Shown one piece after another: positions 44,401-52,098 of a stretch of DNA of 64,000 nucleotides. Location of the stretch: the NCBI GenBank assembly GCA_011526105.1, contig WYAZ01000128.1:106243-170242 (forward strand), written 5' to 3'. The stretch is from Deltaproteobacteria bacterium. Lineage in GTDB: Bacteria > Myxococcota > Kuafuiibacteriia > Kuafuiibacteriales > Kuafuiibacteriaceae. The first letter of the stretch is position 1, and every line of letters begins with the position of its first letter. The position numbers were made by a program, and so were the translations under genes. A model generated the notes under the pieces. The model searched no databases. It was not told the DNA's origin and worked only from the letters and a program-made list of their open reading frames with translations.

Positions 44401-44872
44401 CGTACTCAGCCACCCCGTCCTCGCCGACCTTCAGCTCGCGGAACGTGAGCGGCCCCGGCTTCGCCTCCTGCTTCTTCATGGCTTCGAGCAGGGGCGCGAG
44501 CTTCGAAGGGGTGAGTTGGAAGGCGATCTCGAAGCCCGGCTCCTTGCCGTCTCGAACCCGACGCACCTCGAGCTTCAGGCCGCGCAGCGCGCCGCCGTCG
44601 AGGAGGAACGTCTGCCCTGCGATGCCTTTGGCCTCCAGCTTGGAGAGCGCTTGAACGGGGAACGACTCCGGGATGCCCTCGACCGCGGGGGTGGATTTAA
44701 TGCGCGCAGGTCCCGAGAGGATCTCCGTCGACTCGGGCTTCGCGCTCCCTTGGGCGTCTAACGGAGCGGGCGCGGAGGAAGCAGCGGCTGTCTTGTTGGC
44801 CTCGGGTGCCGCCGCGGGTGTTGGGGCGGGCTTCGGGCCCGGCTTCGAAACCGCGGACATGGAGGGCAACAT
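41414..44872 (-). CDS. Large protein with ADP-ribosyltransferase-like core and long helical C-terminus
   Basis: 1152 residues from ATG 44872; ATG 44860 is possible, and an in-frame ATG at 45088 would add 72 unlikely residues. No signal peptide. Residues 1-60 are Ala/Pro-rich and disordered. Residues about 318-490 look like an ADP-ribosyltransferase fold: AGARYLYSTVTAPEHVHSIL (first strand and Arg), EGMSTNSDFGTGG (STS-like block) and TTNELIFTAGNRPENILRV (Glu strand, Glu 446). The last 600 residues are all helical and low in aromatic residues, probably HEAT-like. The gene heads a small operon with a tiny gene and a flavoenzyme and is divergent from a serine protease gene. A toxin or effector role is inferred; enzymatic activity is not established. 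Confidence 0.6.
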   Translation of the reverse strand: MLPSMSAVSKPGPKPAPTPAAAPEANKTAAASSAPAPLDAQGSAKPESTEILSGPARIKSTPAVEGIPESFPVQALSKLEAKGIAGQTFLLDGGALRGLKLEVRRVRDGKEPGFEIAFQLTPSKLAPLLEAMKKQEAKPGPLTFRELKVGEDGVAEYGSARAQIKHSSHRAPPDSDAQDQAWVLSLEGQKGGRIEVVHERAALAVRGLVRIHLKGDDATCTKQLDGLTKELGLAPLFAPPTAKSKKVNALMHALWQADNAKAAEFSKGELDKLSVADVEAALEAAGYSKERIAGIRYEEVYSGHFAAVDPEQAKEMGKAGARYLYSTVTAPEHVHSILMHGQKSSLERYKDGLIIEGMSTNSDFGTGGAVGVFTRLVTQDSIYSEQGWTGRTYKLLQTPGQLGRTDFYGWNGDYFGKRFELDSKQNFGLGLVAAIGAGGTYKTTNELIFTAGNRPENILRVIATSEEARGKLLKFLKEKGYEPHNGLALEDFVVLSPKFLIFGEAPYDSSDLPAFLADAKQKASDGNLAPLTWFLIEGPLEGSARAELETEIILGDNAPLRTALFKAARLRGELALGAGLDAVIDALAAKGDAGKISLDQLVSSMPEALFRSQSEKAFELLDARRKTFSSHSSPFGLSDDTWVRIYRALGSASGGGAKKLFDLAIDVRAQSLAQQRHDGFLSFLASHPLVQPEDPAAFLTSEVAKLVAGEPSPRLHLYAAQKLEPEARAALESRLIEADHASTLALLRQGLDAKPELALDGPALETLFQGMAEGSAIKKYLLGQVPDVILKLGHQPLLDRLVAHHGTKLDFNQYDQERWLSVVDTLLAKSGGEITPYVRDVLERGALRLLQRSEFLERLPSLAGLYQVEDATAFISGALQEIKGRGALQLMSLLRGPPELSAHRVAVVKALLESSAHEAKHLLGRARDAGNPAQLPLSAEERRELVKVLGHEATKTAALAFFGLEGRQILLDATQDLLPVFDEVLKGDTNPLGKLDLQTNAIAEVVGLLQARTDAHGPAVADWLLRKGAKAALGANELPFIGLLTNSKATLASIGLDGASAAELIKSTINAVSYYYGSPSYADQPTYAELPAGAKWLLFQGEDHPDDAALAAVELALPAWNWTEPVLEAVMKRIPNLSEEWKARLTAARVKK

Positions 44873-45057
44873 GCTACCAGAGCCGGTAGCGAAAGGGTGC
44901 CGGAGGAAGGCGGAAAGGGGGAATCCTAGCCCTCCAGAGCCGCTGGGAGAATGGGGTCCGCATCGTCCGAAGCGGCCTAGAGCACTGTTGAACCCCCGCC
45001 ATCCGGGGTGGCCGACCCCAGCTTGACCCGCCCGACCGCCTGGACTTGACTGCCGCG

Positions 45058-46356
45058 ATGTCGGCCCGACCGCTGCTCCTCGCGGCATCCCTGGCCTTCG
45101 CGGCCGCCGGCCCCGCTTGTGGCGACGATAGCGGTGATGCCCTCGGACGCAGCGACGGAGCCGCCGGCCCCGCCGACTACGGCTTCTTGTTTCCAGACCT
45201 CAGTTTCGCCGACGCAGGCGCCATGGACCTGAGCCCGGCCCCTGACTCGACAAGCCCGGACCTCGGCACCTCGGATGCCCGCGTGGACGCAGGAAACGTG
45301 GGCCCAGATGCGGGTCCTGGGCCCGACGCCAGCGACCTGTGCCTCGATGGCCCCAAAAAGCCGCTCCCTCCAGGCTCGTTGACCATCGTCGGCGGCACTC
45401 GCCAGCCGACCTCCCTCTCGCTCAGCGCCGCGCAGCTCATGGCGGTCGTTGGACTGGCGGAGGGTTCCTCGTTTGGCGCCGACTGCTCGGGAACCCTCAT
45501 CGCGAATCGGGTCGTGCTCACCGCCGGGCACTGCACCGAAGGGGTGCCCGCCACCGACTTCCAAGTGCTCTTCGGCCAAGACGACGAGAACCCCGTGCTC
45601 GCCGTGGGCGTCACGCAGAAGACGGAGCATTCGATCCAGGACCTCACCCTGCTCACCCTCGCCACCGACCCTACCACGCAGATCGCGGTCCAGCCGATCC
45701 CGATCTTCCGCGGCACCTTGAACAGCTCTCACGTGGGGCGAACCATCGAGGCGGCCGGCTACGGTGATACCGAGACCTTCGACACCGGGCGCTACTTCGT
45801 CGCCGTCGACATTGAGGTCGTCGAGACCGACACCTTTGGCATCAACGGCGGCGGCGTGCAGGGCGTCTGTTATGGCGACTCGGGCGGCCCGGCGCTGATG
45901 GTGGCCCCAGAAGGCGACGTGCGTGTCATCGGTGAGATCAGCGAAGGTGACGCCGCGTGTGCCCAGCGCGACAACTTCGTCCGCGTCGATACGCTCCGCA
46001 GCTTCATCGAGTCCCTCACCGGACCCACGCCAGTGGCGCCCAACGTGGACGAGTGCAACCGCTTGGGCCTCATCGGTTCTTGCGAGGGACAGGTCGCGCG
46101 CTGGTGTGACGAAGGTGTCGTTCGCGAGCGCGACTGCGCATCCTGCGGCGAGACCTGCCTCTACCTCGGCGCCCGCATCGGCTTCGACTGCCATCCCGAC
46201 CCTCTGTACTGCGGGGAGCTCGACTACCTCGGCTGGTGCAACGGCACCGTCTCGGAGTGGTGCAACGAGATGAACCAGCGTGAGGGCTACGACTGCGCGG
46301 ATGACGGCCAGACCTGCGGATTCATCGACCCCGAGATCGGCTACTACTGTCAGTGA
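45058..46356 (+). CDS. Trypsin-like serine protease lipoprotein
   Basis: 432 residues from ATG 45058. Signal peptide with lipobox at Cys 21; an Asp/Pro/Gly-rich linker (about 25-95). S1 protease domain: IVGGT at 110-114, catalytic His 158 (LTAGHC), Asp 195 (HSIQDLTLLTL), Ser 275 (CYGDSGGPAL), so the triad is intact. The IVGG start suggests zymogen activation after the linker. A C-terminal Cys-rich module of about 110 residues (CNRLGLIGSCEGQVARWCD; YLGWCNGTVSEWCNE) is a tandem of a repeated unit. Acts at the cell surface. Confidence 0.88.
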   Translation: MSARPLLLAASLAFAAAGPACGDDSGDALGRSDGAAGPADYGFLFPDLSFADAGAMDLSPAPDSTSPDLGTSDARVDAGNVGPDAGPGPDASDLCLDGPKKPLPPGSLTIVGGTRQPTSLSLSAAQLMAVVGLAEGSSFGADCSGTLIANRVVLTAGHCTEGVPATDFQVLFGQDDENPVLAVGVTQKTEHSIQDLTLLTLATDPTTQIAVQPIPIFRGTLNSSHVGRTIEAAGYGDTETFDTGRYFVAVDIEVVETDTFGINGGGVQGVCYGDSGGPALMVAPEGDVRVIGEISEGDAACAQRDNFVRVDTLRSFIESLTGPTPVAPNVDECNRLGLIGSCEGQVARWCDEGVVRERDCASCGETCLYLGARIGFDCHPDPLYCGELDYLGWCNGTVSEWCNEMNQREGYDCADDGQTCGFIDPEIGYYCQ

Positions 46357-46528
46357 TTGCACGGCGATGCGCTCGCACATGCCGTACGGCCCCGGAGGTC
46401 TAGAGCTCATCTCAAAACCTCTGACCGAGCGAGACCGCCGGGGCGCGAGGAGGCCCTGCACCGGGCACCAACGCACATCGGCCTGGATGGCGACCGAAGG
46501 GGTTTTTGGATGAGCTCTGGTGACGGGC

Positions 46529-47992
46529 TCAGAAGTCGGGCAGGCAAACGCCCTGCACGCAGACCAGCGGGGCACAGCAGTCCGAGCTCGAGGTGCAAGC
46601 GCCACACACGCCGCCGACGCAGGCTTGGTTGCCACAGTCGTTGCAGGTTTCGCACGTCTCCGTGGGCTCGGGTCGGCCGGAATCCCCGGCGACCACGCCG
46701 CCGTCGGTCGGCTCGGTCCCCGTCGGTGAGCACTCGTCGCCCGCGGTGAGGATCGACCGGTCGTAGTGGACGCGGAGAGCCTGAGTGAAGGTCAGCTTGC
46801 GAGCAAACAGCGATCCGAAGACCTCGAGCGCTCCCGTGATGGTCACCTGCGCTCGAGGCGCGTAGATGTTGCCGGCCACGAGCGCCTGAGCGGTCAAGAC
46901 GATCGTCTCTTCGCCCCCGACATAGAGGCGTGCCTTGGATGGTGCGTCGCGAGAGCCGAGTTCGAGCCGGCCGGTGGCGATGAAGCTTCCCGCCACGAAG
47001 ACATCAACCTCTGCGCCGGGCGCCAGCTCGAGGCGAAGTCGTTGGGTCGTTCGAAAATCCCCTCCCACAAACAACGCGGTGCGACCCGTGATTCGGACAG
47101 TGATGTCCGCCGTCCCGGTGATCTCGCTGAGGTAGAATCGGCCGCACGGCAGGGTCACGACCGTGGAGGTGTTGATGTCCGACAGGACCTCCGGGCTCAA
47201 GCCGACCTCTGCGTTGTCGTTGCGAGTGCGCCCGGCTTCGATGAAGCCATCGATGTCGACGAGCTGATTCGGCTCGCACCCGCAGGGCTGGGGAACGACG
47301 ACCGGCTCACGAATGACACTCATCGCGGTGATGTCGCCGGTCTGGTTGGCGCCGGCCGACTGGTGAAGTGCACCGGCGATATCGAGCTCGCTCGCCGTGA
47401 TGCTCCCGCCGACGAAGGCATCTCGGTCGACGCTCATCGTATTCACATTCAGGTCGGCCGCGACGTGGAGCTCGCCCAAGTAGGTCTGCTCGCCGGTCGT
47501 CGTCACTTGGCCCGTGCCCGCGGCGAAGACGGCGCCCCCGATGAGCCAGCGGCTGGTGGCCGTGTAGCTGGCGTTGGTCCCGAACGCTCCGCCGCGCCCG
47601 CCGGGCGTGTAGGTGCCGAGCGAACTATCAAATGCATCCGTAAAGAGCTCGGAGGTGCCCACCGGCGACTCGCAGGAGCAGATCGCAAACCGGAAGGTCG
47701 TCTGAGCGATTTCGCCGGTGCAGACGTCGACGCGTGTCCCTCCTCGATTCGTCGCGATGATCGGCGGACCGTCGCCGGCGCAGTATTCGGCGCGAGAACC
47801 CGCGTCGGTTTGACCTCCATCACCCCGAACCGCTCCACCGTCACCTGGCGCCAGGCGGTCCGCTCCATCGGACGCATCATCGATCCCCCGCCCACCATCG
47901 TCGCCGAGATCGGGTGCGAAGACGGGCTCCTCTTGGCACGTGCAGGAGGTCAGGGAGAGGGCCAAGAGCGTGGCCTGGAGTGAGGGTCGCAT
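46529..47992 (-). CDS. Cys-rich lipoprotein with adhesin-like beta-helix region
   Basis: 487 residues. Short signal peptide with lipobox LTSC; an Asp/Gly-rich linker (about 30-65); then a long beta region (about 100-420) with successive strands (GELHVAADLNVNTMSVD, VGGSITASELDIAG, FLYS-like DITVRITGRTALFVGG, AGNIYAPRAQVTITG) typical of parallel beta-helix or DUF7305-type surface proteins. The C-terminus is Cys-rich with eleven Cys in 45 residues (CETCNDCGNQAC, CGACTSSSDCCAPLVC). Convergent with the protease gene; 172 bases between them hold no gene I can support. Confidence 0.7.
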   Translation of the reverse strand: MRPSLQATLLALSLTSCTCQEEPVFAPDLGDDGGRGIDDASDGADRLAPGDGGAVRGDGGQTDAGSRAEYCAGDGPPIIATNRGGTRVDVCTGEIAQTTFRFAICSCESPVGTSELFTDAFDSSLGTYTPGGRGGAFGTNASYTATSRWLIGGAVFAAGTGQVTTTGEQTYLGELHVAADLNVNTMSVDRDAFVGGSITASELDIAGALHQSAGANQTGDITAMSVIREPVVVPQPCGCEPNQLVDIDGFIEAGRTRNDNAEVGLSPEVLSDINTSTVVTLPCGRFYLSEITGTADITVRITGRTALFVGGDFRTTQRLRLELAPGAEVDVFVAGSFIATGRLELGSRDAPSKARLYVGGEETIVLTAQALVAGNIYAPRAQVTITGALEVFGSLFARKLTFTQALRVHYDRSILTAGDECSPTGTEPTDGGVVAGDSGRPEPTETCETCNDCGNQACVGGVCGACTSSSDCCAPLVCVQGVCLPDF

Positions 47993-48366
47993 GGCCGCTA
48001 GCAGAGACGCAGGACGCGTGCCAGGTCAAGAACCACGACTGTCGGCGCGAGGCGACCTCGGCCGCGCGCCTCCCGGCGCCAGCAACGACGCACGCGAGCG
48101 CCACGCAGGTCGTGGGGGGGCCAGCAGGCACCCACGAACCCCATGCCGCCCGAGGCCGGGGCCTCCGCGCGCGCAGCGCGAGGCGCTCCGGGTCGCCGAA
48201 GTCCAGCGCGTCCGGAACGTCGGGCAGAATGCACGTGTCGCCCAGGCGTCTCTCGGGATGGCGCTGATTCCGTCGCCCCTCGACCTTAAATCCGGACCGA
48301 GGCGAGCACAACCCGAAGCTCACCGAGCTCATCCACGGGTTCACGACTTATTCAAGGGCCCGGAAT
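47993..48366. other. Intergenic stretch of 374 bases
   Basis: No credible gene seen. A minus-strand open frame covers it but begins inside, overlaps the lipoprotein start, is Arg-rich and has no recognisable domain. The stretch should carry the divergent promoters of the lipoprotein (47992, minus) and the peptidase (48367, plus). It is GC-rich without a clear TTGACA/TATAAT pair. Confidence 0.5.
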
Positions 48367-48984
48367 ATGCTCGAAGGCATGCGCATCATCGTCACCGGCT
48401 TCGGACCCTTCGGTGGGATGAGCCACAACCCGAGCGCGACGGTGCTCCCCCTCCTACCGAAGCGGATCGCAGACCTGGAGATCCACACCGCGATCTTGCC
48501 GGTCGAGACCACCCGAGTGCAAGACGCGCTTTCGGAGCTGTACGCGGAGAAGCCGCGGGCGGTCCTCCATCTCGGACTCGCCGAGACGCGGACCGCGCTC
48601 TCCCTGGAGAGAGTCGCGCTCAACGTGCTCGACTTCGAGCGTCCGGACAACGCGGGTGAGCGACGAGAGGACGTGCCGGTGGTGCCGGGCGCGCCATTGG
48701 CACTGTCGAGCCGGCTTCCGCTGCGCGCCATCCTGAATGCCTGGCGAGCACGCGCGATCCCCGCCCAGCTCAGCAGCAGCGCCGGCACGTTTCTGTGCAA
48801 CCAGACCATGTACCTGTCGCTATCTCAGTTGCCGTCGGACTGTCCGACCGGTTTCATCCACCTGCCCCCGGATGAGACGCTGGGCACACAGCTCGGGCGT
48901 CCGTTCGTACCCCTAAAGCTCCAAGCGGAGGCCTTGGCTTTGGCCCTCGGACTGCTCGGTTCGGACACTCATGCCCCGGTGTGA
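48367..48984 (+). CDS. pcp: Pyroglutamyl peptidase (C15 family)
   Basis: 205 residues from ATG 48367; ATG 48379 is an alternative. Family blocks are complete: ITGFG-type start VTGFGPFGG, Glu in LGLAETRTALSLERVALN, nucleophile Cys in SSAGTFLCNQTMY and His in GFIHLPPDE. It removes N-terminal pyroglutamate from peptides. The protein is short at the C-terminus compared with the 215-residue bacterial enzyme but keeps the catalytic triad. Confidence 0.87.
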   Translation: MLEGMRIIVTGFGPFGGMSHNPSATVLPLLPKRIADLEIHTAILPVETTRVQDALSELYAEKPRAVLHLGLAETRTALSLERVALNVLDFERPDNAGERREDVPVVPGAPLALSSRLPLRAILNAWRARAIPAQLSSSAGTFLCNQTMYLSLSQLPSDCPTGFIHLPPDETLGTQLGRPFVPLKLQAEALALALGLLGSDTHAPV

Positions 48985-49074
48985 AAGATGGGAGGCCCGC
49001 TTCGACCGGGATCTAGCCGAAACCACGCCCACCCACGGCTTCGGCATCTACCTTGCTTCGGACTTACTCCCGCC

Positions 49075-50538
49075 GTGAGTGCCCCCTCCGGAAAACGCCT
49101 CCTGCAGGTGGGTCCGCTCGCGCTCTTGCTCGGAGTGGGATGTGCCACCCCTCGTCTCGCGGTGCCCAACCTCATGGATGCGCGCGCACCTACGCGGACC
49201 TCCACCTTCGCCCTGAGCCTCGAGCGAGTCACCATCACGAACCTCGATGCGGACGATGACCGACGCAAGCTCGTCCCGCTGCGGGCCACGCTCGAGGCTC
49301 ATCTGATGGCATCAGGCGCCGAGCTGATCCCCGAGGTTCAGAGCTCGACCGCCTGGCCCTCCTTGAGTGTTCACCTCCGGCCCGAAGTCGAGAACCACCG
49401 CACCTACGTGCTCGATGTATTGAGTGTGCTGCCCGGGCTCGGCCTCTTTCCGCTCACCCCCGAGTGGGGCACCGCATCCGTGGAGGCGGTGCTTCGGCTC
49501 CGGTTCGAGAGCGGTCACGTCGAGGAGCGCACCGTCCGTGGCGCCGCAGACTACAGCCACGTCTTCTACGCCTGGCATCGCGACGACGCTCGCCTCGAAG
49601 CGCTCGCTCGCGCCTACAATCTGGCCTTCTCTCGAGTGACCGAGCTCGTCCGTGCAGCGCTCGAGAGACCGGATACGAGCCAACGTCCGGCCATGGCCCA
49701 GGCCCCGCCCGAGTGGCTGGGCACGGAGTCCGAGGCGGGCTTTCGCGTCATCGCACGCCCCGTCGACGCCGCCCCCGAGCCCGGGCTGCTGCGCCGGTAC
49801 CTCGGCTCGCTCGGCGGCCTCGAAGGCGCCATCACCGGAGGGGCGGCGCGCGTGACCTCGAGCGCTCGCACCGAAGCGGGGGAGGAGCGCGTGGGAGAAG
49901 GAAACGCGGTGACCTCTGGCTTCCGCCTGGCCTTCTTTCGCCCTCCGAGTCGGACCGGCTTCTTCTTCCCTCCGCTCCTCGGCTTCTTCTCTCAAGACAT
50001 CGACATCTCCGGCTTCGTGGACGCGGTGCCGGTGCATCAGGTCCCCGGTGCGGTCACGGTCGGCGCCCGCGTGACCGATCCCGAGACCTTCACGAGCGTC
50101 GATCTCAGCCAGCCCCTGTCGTACGCGCTCCGGCTTCGCTCCGGCTATCTCGGTCAGGGCATTGGTCTCAACCTGGTGCTCGGCACCGACGACGTGCAGT
50201 TGTTCGGCACTCTTCGCTTCGGCCTGAACCTTCTGGAGGTCCGGCACACCGACGTGAGTCTCGAGACCAAGCGCGAGCTCGGCTGGTCGGCGGCCTTCGT
50301 CTCCAGCGGCCAACTGGGCGCGCAAGCCGGGTTGACGTTCCCAGACTTGCATTTGTCGCTTCGGGTCGCGGCCGAGCTCGAGTACTTCCGGTCGTTCTCG
50401 TATCCAGACCCCCTCGAGTTCCAGGCCGCGACCGTCTTCAACCCTGTGAAAGAGGTGTACGAGCGTGAGCGTGTGTTCGTGGACGGAGCAGAAGTCTCCA
50501 CCATCAACTGGCAGGTGTCGGCCACCTATGTCTTCTAG
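49075..50538 (+). CDS. Outer-membrane barrel-like lipoprotein
   Basis: 487 residues from GTG 49075 (RLLQVGPLALLLGVGC signal peptide with lipobox). The first 230 residues are mixed; the second half has repeated amphipathic strands (YALRLRSGYLGQGIGLNLVLG, WSAAFVSSGQLGAQAGLTF, LHLSLRVAAELEYFRSF) and ends STINWQVSATYVF with a terminal Phe, as outer-membrane barrels do. No family recognised. Followed 10 bases later by another lipoprotein gene. Confidence 0.65.
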   Translation: MSAPSGKRLLQVGPLALLLGVGCATPRLAVPNLMDARAPTRTSTFALSLERVTITNLDADDDRRKLVPLRATLEAHLMASGAELIPEVQSSTAWPSLSVHLRPEVENHRTYVLDVLSVLPGLGLFPLTPEWGTASVEAVLRLRFESGHVEERTVRGAADYSHVFYAWHRDDARLEALARAYNLAFSRVTELVRAALERPDTSQRPAMAQAPPEWLGTESEAGFRVIARPVDAAPEPGLLRRYLGSLGGLEGAITGGAARVTSSARTEAGEERVGEGNAVTSGFRLAFFRPPSRTGFFFPPLLGFFSQDIDISGFVDAVPVHQVPGAVTVGARVTDPETFTSVDLSQPLSYALRLRSGYLGQGIGLNLVLGTDDVQLFGTLRFGLNLLEVRHTDVSLETKRELGWSAAFVSSGQLGAQAGLTFPDLHLSLRVAAELEYFRSFSYPDPLEFQAATVFNPVKEVYERERVFVDGAEVSTINWQVSATYVF

Positions 50539-50547
50539 GAGCACCTC

Positions 50548-50943
50548 ATGCGAGCCGTGAATTGGACCCTTGCTTGCCTGGCGCTCGCCCTCGCGCTCTC
50601 CGCCTGCGGCTTCGATGGCCCGGTACCTCCTCCGGGTCCGAGGCCGGTGGAGATCGAGAACCAGAGCCAGTTCTCGCTCGACGAGCTCCGCATCCACGTC
50701 GACCCGGACTACCGCTTCTCGAAGAACCTCCTCGCCGCCCCGCTCCTCCCTGGCAGCAGGACCTCGACCGTGCTCGAAGGCTTCTTCTACGTGACGGTCT
50801 TCCGAGAGCGAGCGCGCGGAGCTCGCGTCATCGCGCTGACCTCCGATCAGCCGCTCGAGGTCTTGGATGCCGAGCGTTTTGATCTGCTCGTCTTCGACGA
50901 GTCGTTCCGGTGGGTCCCCATCTACGCAACCCCGTCGTTTTGA
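50548..50943 (+). CDS. Small lipoprotein
   Basis: 131 residues with an AGGAG ribosome-binding site. Signal peptide with lipobox LSAC (Cys 20); the mature part is a single beta-rich domain (VEIENQSQFSLDELRIHVD, STVLEGFFYVTVFRERARG) with no further Cys. No family recognised. Likely cotranscribed with the barrel-like protein and possibly its lipoprotein partner. Confidence 0.7.
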   Translation: MRAVNWTLACLALALALSACGFDGPVPPPGPRPVEIENQSQFSLDELRIHVDPDYRFSKNLLAAPLLPGSRTSTVLEGFFYVTVFRERARGARVIALTSDQPLEVLDAERFDLLVFDESFRWVPIYATPSF

Positions 50944-50955
50944 CGCGAGGCGCGC

Positions 50956-51750
50956 TCAGTCCTTCTTGCGGCGGCGGATCAAGAAGCCCTCGGAGTCTGC
51001 GGCGAACTTCTGGAGCGCCTCCTTGTCGATCGGAGGGATCTTGGGTTTGGCCATGGCGGAGGGCACGGAAACCTCGGTCTTCGCCTCGGCCACGGCTTTG
51101 GTCTGAGTCTCGAGGCCAGGGGCGCGAAGGCCGAGGTCATCGATCTGCTGAATGAGGATGGTGAGCGTCGCCCGCGCCCGCTGGACGCCGGGATCGCGAC
51201 CCGCAGGGTCCTCCTCGAGCGCCCGAAGCAGGTCATCCACCCCGCCTTCGAGCTCGCCTTTCATCAGACGCACTTCGCCTCGGTGCGCGAGGGCAAAAGG
51301 AGAGAAGGGGTTGATCTCGAGCGCCCGGCTGTAGCGTCGCTCCGCCTCATCGAGATCGTTCTTCTGCTGCGCCACCGATCCGAGCGCGGAGAGGAAGTAC
51401 ACGTCGAATGGGTCGAGCGCGAGTAGACCCTCGAAGACCGTCTTGGCGGTGTCGAGTTTGCCCGCGACGAGGGCGGCATAACCCACCTTCGCCATGTCGT
51501 ACTGCTGAGCTTTGGAGATGCCTTCGAGATCGCCGAGCGTGATCTGACCGAGCACGTAGGCTTCCACTCTCGACTCGTCGTGGAGCCGGACCGCGGATGC
51601 ACCGTCGGGCTCGACCTCGGTCGGTGGCCCGGCTGGAGCCGCCGGCTTGCCACGGACCGCCGGACGCACGCCCGAGGGCCGAACCGGCCGCCTTGGGCTA
51701 CCCCCGGCTCTAGGCCCTCGGGGACCTCCTCGAACGGGCGGTTTCTTCAT
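50956..51750 (-). CDS. TPR protein resembling type III secretion chaperones (SycD/LcrH-like)
   Basis: 264 residues from ATG 51750. The first 50 residues are Arg/Pro/Gly-rich and basic. Residues about 65-185 form three TPR units: GYAALVAGKLDTAKTVFEGLL, LDPFDVYFLSALGSVAQQKNDL and PFSPFALAHRGEVRLMKGEL. The order and the LDP-F-D, GS-V-Q, GE-L spacing are those of SycD/LcrH, class-II chaperones of type III secretion translocators and effectors. The tail is charged. It is divergent from the gene at 52099 that encodes a self-cleaving effector-like domain, supporting a chaperone role. No type III apparatus genes are in this window. Confidence 0.6.
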   Translation of the reverse strand: MKKPPVRGGPRGPRAGGSPRRPVRPSGVRPAVRGKPAAPAGPPTEVEPDGASAVRLHDESRVEAYVLGQITLGDLEGISKAQQYDMAKVGYAALVAGKLDTAKTVFEGLLALDPFDVYFLSALGSVAQQKNDLDEAERRYSRALEINPFSPFALAHRGEVRLMKGELEGGVDDLLRALEEDPAGRDPGVQRARATLTILIQQIDDLGLRAPGLETQTKAVAEAKTEVSVPSAMAKPKIPPIDKEALQKFAADSEGFLIRRRKKD

Positions 51751-52098
51751 ACGCCCCGATCCAGCCACATCGCAGCGCATCTGGCCAGAACCGAGCCGCC
51801 CGCGTGTATTCAGACGAGGACAGAACTCCTACATTGTACCCTGTTCGCCCACATGTATGCGATATTGCTCGCATTTAATAGCAACACGGCCCCCGCCGGT
51901 TCGATAATGAGAGGCCGCCTGGTGTGCTCGAGCGATCGAGCGCTTCCGGCGGAGCCTCGGCCTCAGGAGAGTCCGGGGAACGGAACGTCGTGTCTTCGAC
52001 CTCGGTCGAGGATGGATGGAATGAACGGCCCGGTGATCCCATTGGGGTTCTCAGGGCGATGCCTCCAGGACGGAGGCAGACGATAAAGGAGTAAAAAA
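51751..52098. other. Divergent intergenic region, locally AT-rich
   Basis: A 348-base gap between the SycD-like gene (minus) and the DUF1521 gene (plus). The stretch around 51830-51890 is clearly more AT-rich than the rest of the window and holds a perfect dyad (51857-51874). Near the plus-strand gene an ideal ribosome-binding site TAAAGGAG precedes seven A residues before the ATG. Confidence 0.6.
51857..51874. promoter_or_regulatory. Perfect dyad, operator candidate
   Basis: ATGCGA-6-TCGCAT, six-base arms separated by TATTGC, between divergent genes and next to a TTTAATAG stretch. Could be an operator shared by the SycD-like and DUF1521 genes. Confidence 0.35.

Noticed and set aside
44873..45088. 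N-terminal extension of the large ART-like protein
   Set aside because: The extra 72 residues are Gly/Pro/Arg-rich with no conserved look and overlap the start region of the divergent protease gene.
47877..48344. Open frame on the minus strand across the intergenic gap
   Set aside because: Arg-rich, no domain, no start signal, overlaps the lipoprotein gene start; more likely a by-product of GC-rich sequence.
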